A stretch of 64,000 nucleotides of DNA from the NCBI RefSeq assembly GCF_001661345.1, contig NW_017962928.1, positions 254,934-318,933 of the forward strand. The letters are read 5' to 3'. Below, piece after piece: positions 61,197 to 64,000 of the stretch. The position numbers were made by a program, and so were the translations under genes. Position 1 is the first letter of the stretch. Every line of letters starts with the position of its first letter. Origin of the DNA: Ascoidea rubescens DSM 1968. Taxonomy: Eukaryota > Ascomycota > Saccharomycetes > Ascoideales > Ascoideaceae. The notes under the pieces are model-generated. The model did not search any database and was not told the DNA's origin. It worked only from the letters and a program-made list of their open reading frames with translations.

Positions 61197-61812
61197 GTGT
61201 ATAGTTTTGCCCAGTAATAAACAAACGTCTCTCAGATCATCCCATCTAACAATAGTCCCACAGCAATGGGCTGCATTGCACCCCGTGTCAAGCCGCGCTG
61301 AGACGCGTGCAGCATGCAGCACATTCCCGGCGGAACAACGGTCGATCGCAGCACAATAGGCAATGCGTCCGTGCGCGGGAACGCGTGGAGCGGACGAGAA
61401 CCGGAGCATCGCGCCGGGCCGCAGCCCCTTTTGGCACGTGAGCCGGCCGGCGCAAGGCTCTTGCGCGCACTTACGGCCCACTCACGACCCATTCACTGCC
61501 AATTTTCAGTTGTTTTCTGCCAATTTTCAGTGATAACTATCAGTTTCATTGCAATTTGCTATTTCCTGCCATTATCTCACCTTCTCTGTTTTGACCATCC
61601 TCACAGTCCTAATCACAATTGCAACTGTCATTTTGTTGTCGCTACCATTGCCCTTCTATCCTGCTATCCTGCTACCTCCTGACCTCTCATCCTCCTTTTC
61701 TCTTATCCTCAATTGATACTCAAGTCTGTTGCTTCCTGCTTCTTGCTTCTTATTTGTTATTTCCTATTGTTTCCTATTTCTTATTTGTTACCTGCCTAAT
61801 ATCCACCACCTA

Positions 61813-61854
61813 TCTCTAATCTCTAGTCTCTAGTCTCTAGTCTCTAGTCTCTAG
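61813..61854. repeat. 7-bp tandem repeat (TCTCTAG)
   Basis: One TCTCTAA followed by five perfect TCTCTAG units, ending just 8 bp before the next tandem repeat. Upstream of RAC1. Confidence 0.95.
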
Positions 61855-61862
61855 TTTGGGCC

Positions 61863-61907
61863 CTGTGATACCTGTGATACCTGTGATACCTGTGATACCT
61901 GTGATAC
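61863..61907. repeat. 9-bp tandem repeat (CTGTGATAC)
   Basis: Five perfect CTGTGATAC units plus a partial sixth, about 170 bp before the RAC1 start codon. Likely length-polymorphic. Confidence 0.95.
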
Positions 61908-62074
61908 CTTTGATTTCTGCTCACTTTTCTGTTATTTCATTTGCTGGCTTACTCAGCTCTTCGTTTGTCAATCTGCCTGTGCTAATCCACTAATCTCTCC
62001 CCATTCTTCTCCCTGTCTCTCTCCATATCTTATCGCCTTATCTTGCTCTCTGACTCTCTGTTTCCCTTTTAAAA

Positions 62075-62800
62075 ATGAGGAGTATCAAATGTGTTGTTGT
62101 TGGCGATGGTGCCGTTGGTAAAACCTGTCTTTTGATATCCTACACCACCAATACTTTCCCCCACGACTACATCCCTACTGTCTTCGATAATTACTCTGCT
62201 AATGTCATGGTCGATGGCCAACCAATCAAATTAGGCCTATGGGATACTGCTGGTCAAGAGGAGTACGACAGATTAAGACCCTTATCCTATCCTCAAACTG
62301 AAGTCTTTCTCATTTGTTTTTCAATTGTCGAGCCTTCCTCCTTTGCCAATGTCAAAGCAAAATGGATTCCAGAAATCAGACAACACTCAACAAAAGATAT
62401 CTCCATATTGTTGGTTGGTACCAAATTGGATCTCAGAGAAGACCCTCACACCTTGGACAGATTGAGAGAGCATGGCAACTCCCCCATCTCCACCCAAGAA
62501 GGCCAAAAATGCTCCAAAGAGTTGGGCTGCGTTGAGTACTTGGAGTGTTCTGCTGCAACTCAACAAGGTGTCAAAGATGTTTTTGATGCCGCCATCAAAG
62601 CTGTTATAGACCCTCCCAACGCTTATGACGACACCTACAACAACAATAACAACAACAACAACGACTTTAACAGCAATTACAATAACAATAACCAAAACAA
62701 CCTGAACCAACAAAATGGTCAATCCCAAAATAACTCCAAATTAAATTCAAGAAGCTCCCACCGTAGATCCAGAAAGAAGCCAAAATGTACTATTTTATAA
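62075..62800 (+). CDS. RAC1: Rac-type Rho GTPase with Asn-rich insert
   Basis: A 241-residue Rho-family GTPase. G1 GDGAVGKT (10-17), switch [14 protein letters not shown], switch [16 protein letters not shown], specificity TKLD, and the C-terminal CaaX box CTIL for prenylation after a basic stretch (SSHRRSRRKKPK). Trp56 ([10 protein letters not shown]) and [10 protein letters not shown] mark it as Rac rather than Cdc42 (Phe56). Rac is missing in S. cerevisiae but present in Candida and Yarrowia, where it acts in polarity and filamentation. Between the G domain (ends about 185) and the polybasic CaaX is a 45-residue Asn/Gln-rich insert absent from normal Rac (about 192 residues). The single CTG codon lies in this insert. 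Gly12 and Gln61 are wild type, so it should hydrolyse GTP. Confidence 0.94.
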   Translation: MRSIKCVVVGDGAVGKTCLLISYTTNTFPHDYIPTVFDNYSANVMVDGQPIKLGLWDTAGQEEYDRLRPLSYPQTEVFLICFSIVEPSSFANVKAKWIPEIRQHSTKDISILLVGTKLDLREDPHTLDRLREHGNSPISTQEGQKCSKELGCVEYLECSAATQQGVKDVFDAAIKAVIDPPNAYDDTYNNNNNNNNDFNSNYNNNNQNNLNQQNGQSQNNSKLNSRSSHRRSRKKPKCTIL

Positions 62801-62853
62801 TTATTTAATATTACTTTCTATTGTTTTTTTGTTAATAAACTTTTTTCTTTCCA

Positions 62854-62897
<44 letters not shown>

Positions 62898-63157
62898 TGA
62901 TTATTTATTGATTATTTCTTATTTTCAACTTACCTAATCCATTATTTTTGTTAGTTTTTATATCTCTTTTTTTTTGTTTTTATATATAAACCTTTAATGA
63001 TTGGTTTGTTTTTGTTAGTATTTTAGTAGTTATTTGTTTTGTGTGCTCTTTTGATAGTTATATTTACTTACTCTTTTACCTTTTACTTTTTTCTTTTTTT
63101 TATTAATACTCTAATATCTCAATATATAAATTTTAATTTACAAATCAATCTCTCTAT
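62801..63157. other. Convergent 3' spacer RAC1/unknown gene
   Basis: AT-rich spacer containing (ATT)13 at 62854-62892 and several T runs. No gene seen. Confidence 0.4.
62854..62892. repeat. (ATT)13 microsatellite
   Basis: Thirteen uninterrupted ATT units in the RAC1 3' region. Confidence 0.95.
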
Positions 63158-64000
63158 TTACCTATCATAAATGAAATCCAACTTAATCTCGGATTTCTCA
63201 CTATCACAGCTACCATATCCAAATATTCTTTTTTCTTTATCCTTTCCATTTATTTTTTGGCTCTTCGGAAAAATAAATCTACCAATTGGCGAAAAACTCA
63301 TGGGCGATTGTCCTTTCCTGCTTTCTTCGTTTTTTCTAATCTTCTTCACATCAACCTTACTATTACTACTTATACTTGAAAGCACTATTCCATCTTCCTT
63401 ATCGCTGCTCGTACTTCTACTATGGATATATTTAAACCCACACTTACTCTCCTCGAGTTTACTACCATCAAAACCGATACTTTCATTTTCTTCTTCCGTC
63501 ATTCCAATCTTTAAATCTTTAAGATTTGGCTCATTTGCTTCACCTTTAAAATATTTACTAAAATCTGCTATTCTTTGTTTCTTTTTCATTCTTTTCTTAT
63601 TCCTTATAATCGATGCCTTTGTTTTTTCATCATTGATAACTTTATCATTATTATTATTATTCTTCTTCTTAATGCCACTACTTGTTCCTGTCATATTCAA
63701 ACCGAAATTTTCAACTTGATCTTCCTTTAAGAAATTAAAATCTGTTAACGACTCAATACTCAAACTGTCAATTCCAGTTCTGATATGGTCAATTTTTTCA
63801 TTCATATCATCCATAAATTGGTTTACTTCTGTTAAATCCATACTGGTTCTTTCAACGCTTGGATTCATATTAACAATACCAATATCTCCACCAATCATAT
63901 TCAACCTTCTCTTCCCATCGACTGTATTAAAATTACCACCGCTATTGAATTTTGAAAAATATATGTTACTTTCGTTACCATTATTATTACTAACATCATC
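63158..64000 (-). CDS. Unrecognised Lys/Ser/Asn-rich protein, N-terminus outside the window
   Basis: The frame stays open from the stop near 63158 to the right edge, so the start lies beyond the window; about 280 C-terminal residues are visible. At the edge the frame reads DDVSNNNGNESN, then FNTVDGKRRLNMIGGD. A possible helical segment (LTEVNQFMDDMNEKIDHIRTGIDSLSIESL) is followed by Lys/Asn-rich, Ser-rich disordered sequence, and SPMSFSPIGRFIFPKSQ may hold phosphorylation sites. No family recognised. The ATG at about 63898 is internal to the open frame, so it is not a reliable start. Confidence 0.65.
   Translation of the reverse strand, partial: DDVSNNNGNESNIYFSKFNSGGNFNTVDGKRRLNMIGGDIGIVNMNPSVERTSMDLTEVNQFMDDMNEKIDHIRTGIDSLSIESLTDFNFLKEDQVENFGLNMTGTSSGIKKKNNNNNDKVINDEKTKASIIRNKKRMKKKQRIADFSKYFKGEANEPNLKDLKIGMTEEENESIGFDGSKLEESKCGFKYIHSRSTSSDKEDGIVLSSISSNSKVDVKKIRKNEESRKGQSPMSFSPIGRFIFPKSQKINGKDKEKRIFGYGSCDSEKSEIKLDFIYDR

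Larger units (their letters stand above)
61197..62074. promoter_or_regulatory. RAC1 upstream region with GC-rich island and tandem repeats
   Basis: The GC-rich island continues from the GPI gene (to about 61480) with CACGTG at 61435-61440. Then comes a long pyrimidine-rich stretch carrying two adjacent tandem repeats (61813-61854 and 61863-61907), then a CT-rich leader to the RAC1 ATG. ORFs here are artefacts of composition. Confidence 0.45.

Noticed and set aside
60843-61682. Arg/Ala-rich ORFs on both strands around the RAC1 upstream island
   Set aside because: Stop-poor GC-rich DNA; the only frame with protein-like layout is the small GPI-type ORF at 60948-61196.
63171-63719. Hydrophobic 182-codon + strand frame that looks like a membrane protein
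   Set aside because: It is the complement of the Lys/Asn/Ser-rich unknown gene; Lys and Asn codons read as Phe, Leu and Ile in reverse.
1-64000. Mobile or virus-like elements
   Set aside because: No reverse transcriptase, integrase, transposase or capsid-type frames and no long terminal repeats were seen; repeats are short tandem or palindromic only.

Overview
This window is nuclear DNA of a budding yeast (Saccharomycotina). Genes are dense and mostly intronless. Noncoding DNA is AT-rich, proteins carry long Asn/Asp/Ser runs, and the two introns I could resolve start with GTATGT (one has a perfect TACTAAC branch site). A probable complex I subunit gene (57137-57458) and a Rac-type GTPase gene (62075-62800) argue against Saccharomycetaceae, which lack both. 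CTG codons are nearly absent in the ORFs I scanned (0 of 901 codons in HSP104), which fits, but does not prove, a CUG-reassigned or strongly CTG-avoiding lineage. I could not assign a genus.

Layout. 0.2-6 kb: HSP104, a zinc alcohol dehydrogenase and SKP1, all on +. 6-16.5 kb: CTR9 (-), NCE102 (-), PHB1 (+), TFG2 (-), RPL38 (-, exon 1 of only two codons) and PRP18 (-). 17.7-22.3 kb: a full-length Pdr5/Cdr1-type ABC exporter with a 1.2 kb upstream region. 23.9-29 kb: mitochondrial nuclease NUC1 (-), an unrecognised low-complexity protein (-) and a GPI-type wall protein (+), the last two separated by a 1.8 kb divergent spacer. 29.4-29.7 kb: an odd tRNA-like gene and tRNA-Asn(GTT), both on -. 30.8-39.8 kb: CHS3, DLD1 and a Ded1-family helicase, all on +. 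41.1-49.5 kb: GCN1 (-). 50-53 kb: VAN1 (+) with a very long acidic tail. 53.3-59.7 kb: LOC1 (-), MRPL22 (+), WRS1 (+), the two-exon complex I gene (-), SHR3 (+) and RPS3 (-). 60.9-64 kb: a small GPI-type protein (+), RAC1 (+) and a partial unknown gene (-) running off the right edge.

Themes. Several genes concern the cell surface and secretory route: CHS3 (chitin), VAN1 (mannan), two GPI-type wall proteins, NCE102 (eisosomes), SHR3 (permease export), RAC1 (polarity) and the ABC exporter. Another set concerns expression and translation: CTR9, TFG2, PRP18, LOC1, RPL38, RPS3, MRPL22, WRS1, GCN1 and the Ded1-like helicase. A third is mitochondrial: PHB1, DLD1, NUC1, MRPL22 and the complex I subunit. 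Ten CACGTG sites, all in presumed upstream DNA, sit before many of the second and third sets (RPL38, RPS3, PHB1, TFG2, CTR9, GCN1/VAN1, the helicase) and before CHS3 and RAC1, suggesting a Cbf1-like or bHLH regulator.

I saw no transposon, LTR element, virus-like element, rRNA gene or CRISPR array. The points most worth a second look are the spliced complex I gene, the RPL38 micro-exon, the tRNA-like gene with an abnormal anticodon loop, the VAN1 tail, the Asn-rich insert in Rac, the Q/N-rich Ded1 relative, and the CACGTG-bearing GC-rich promoter islands.
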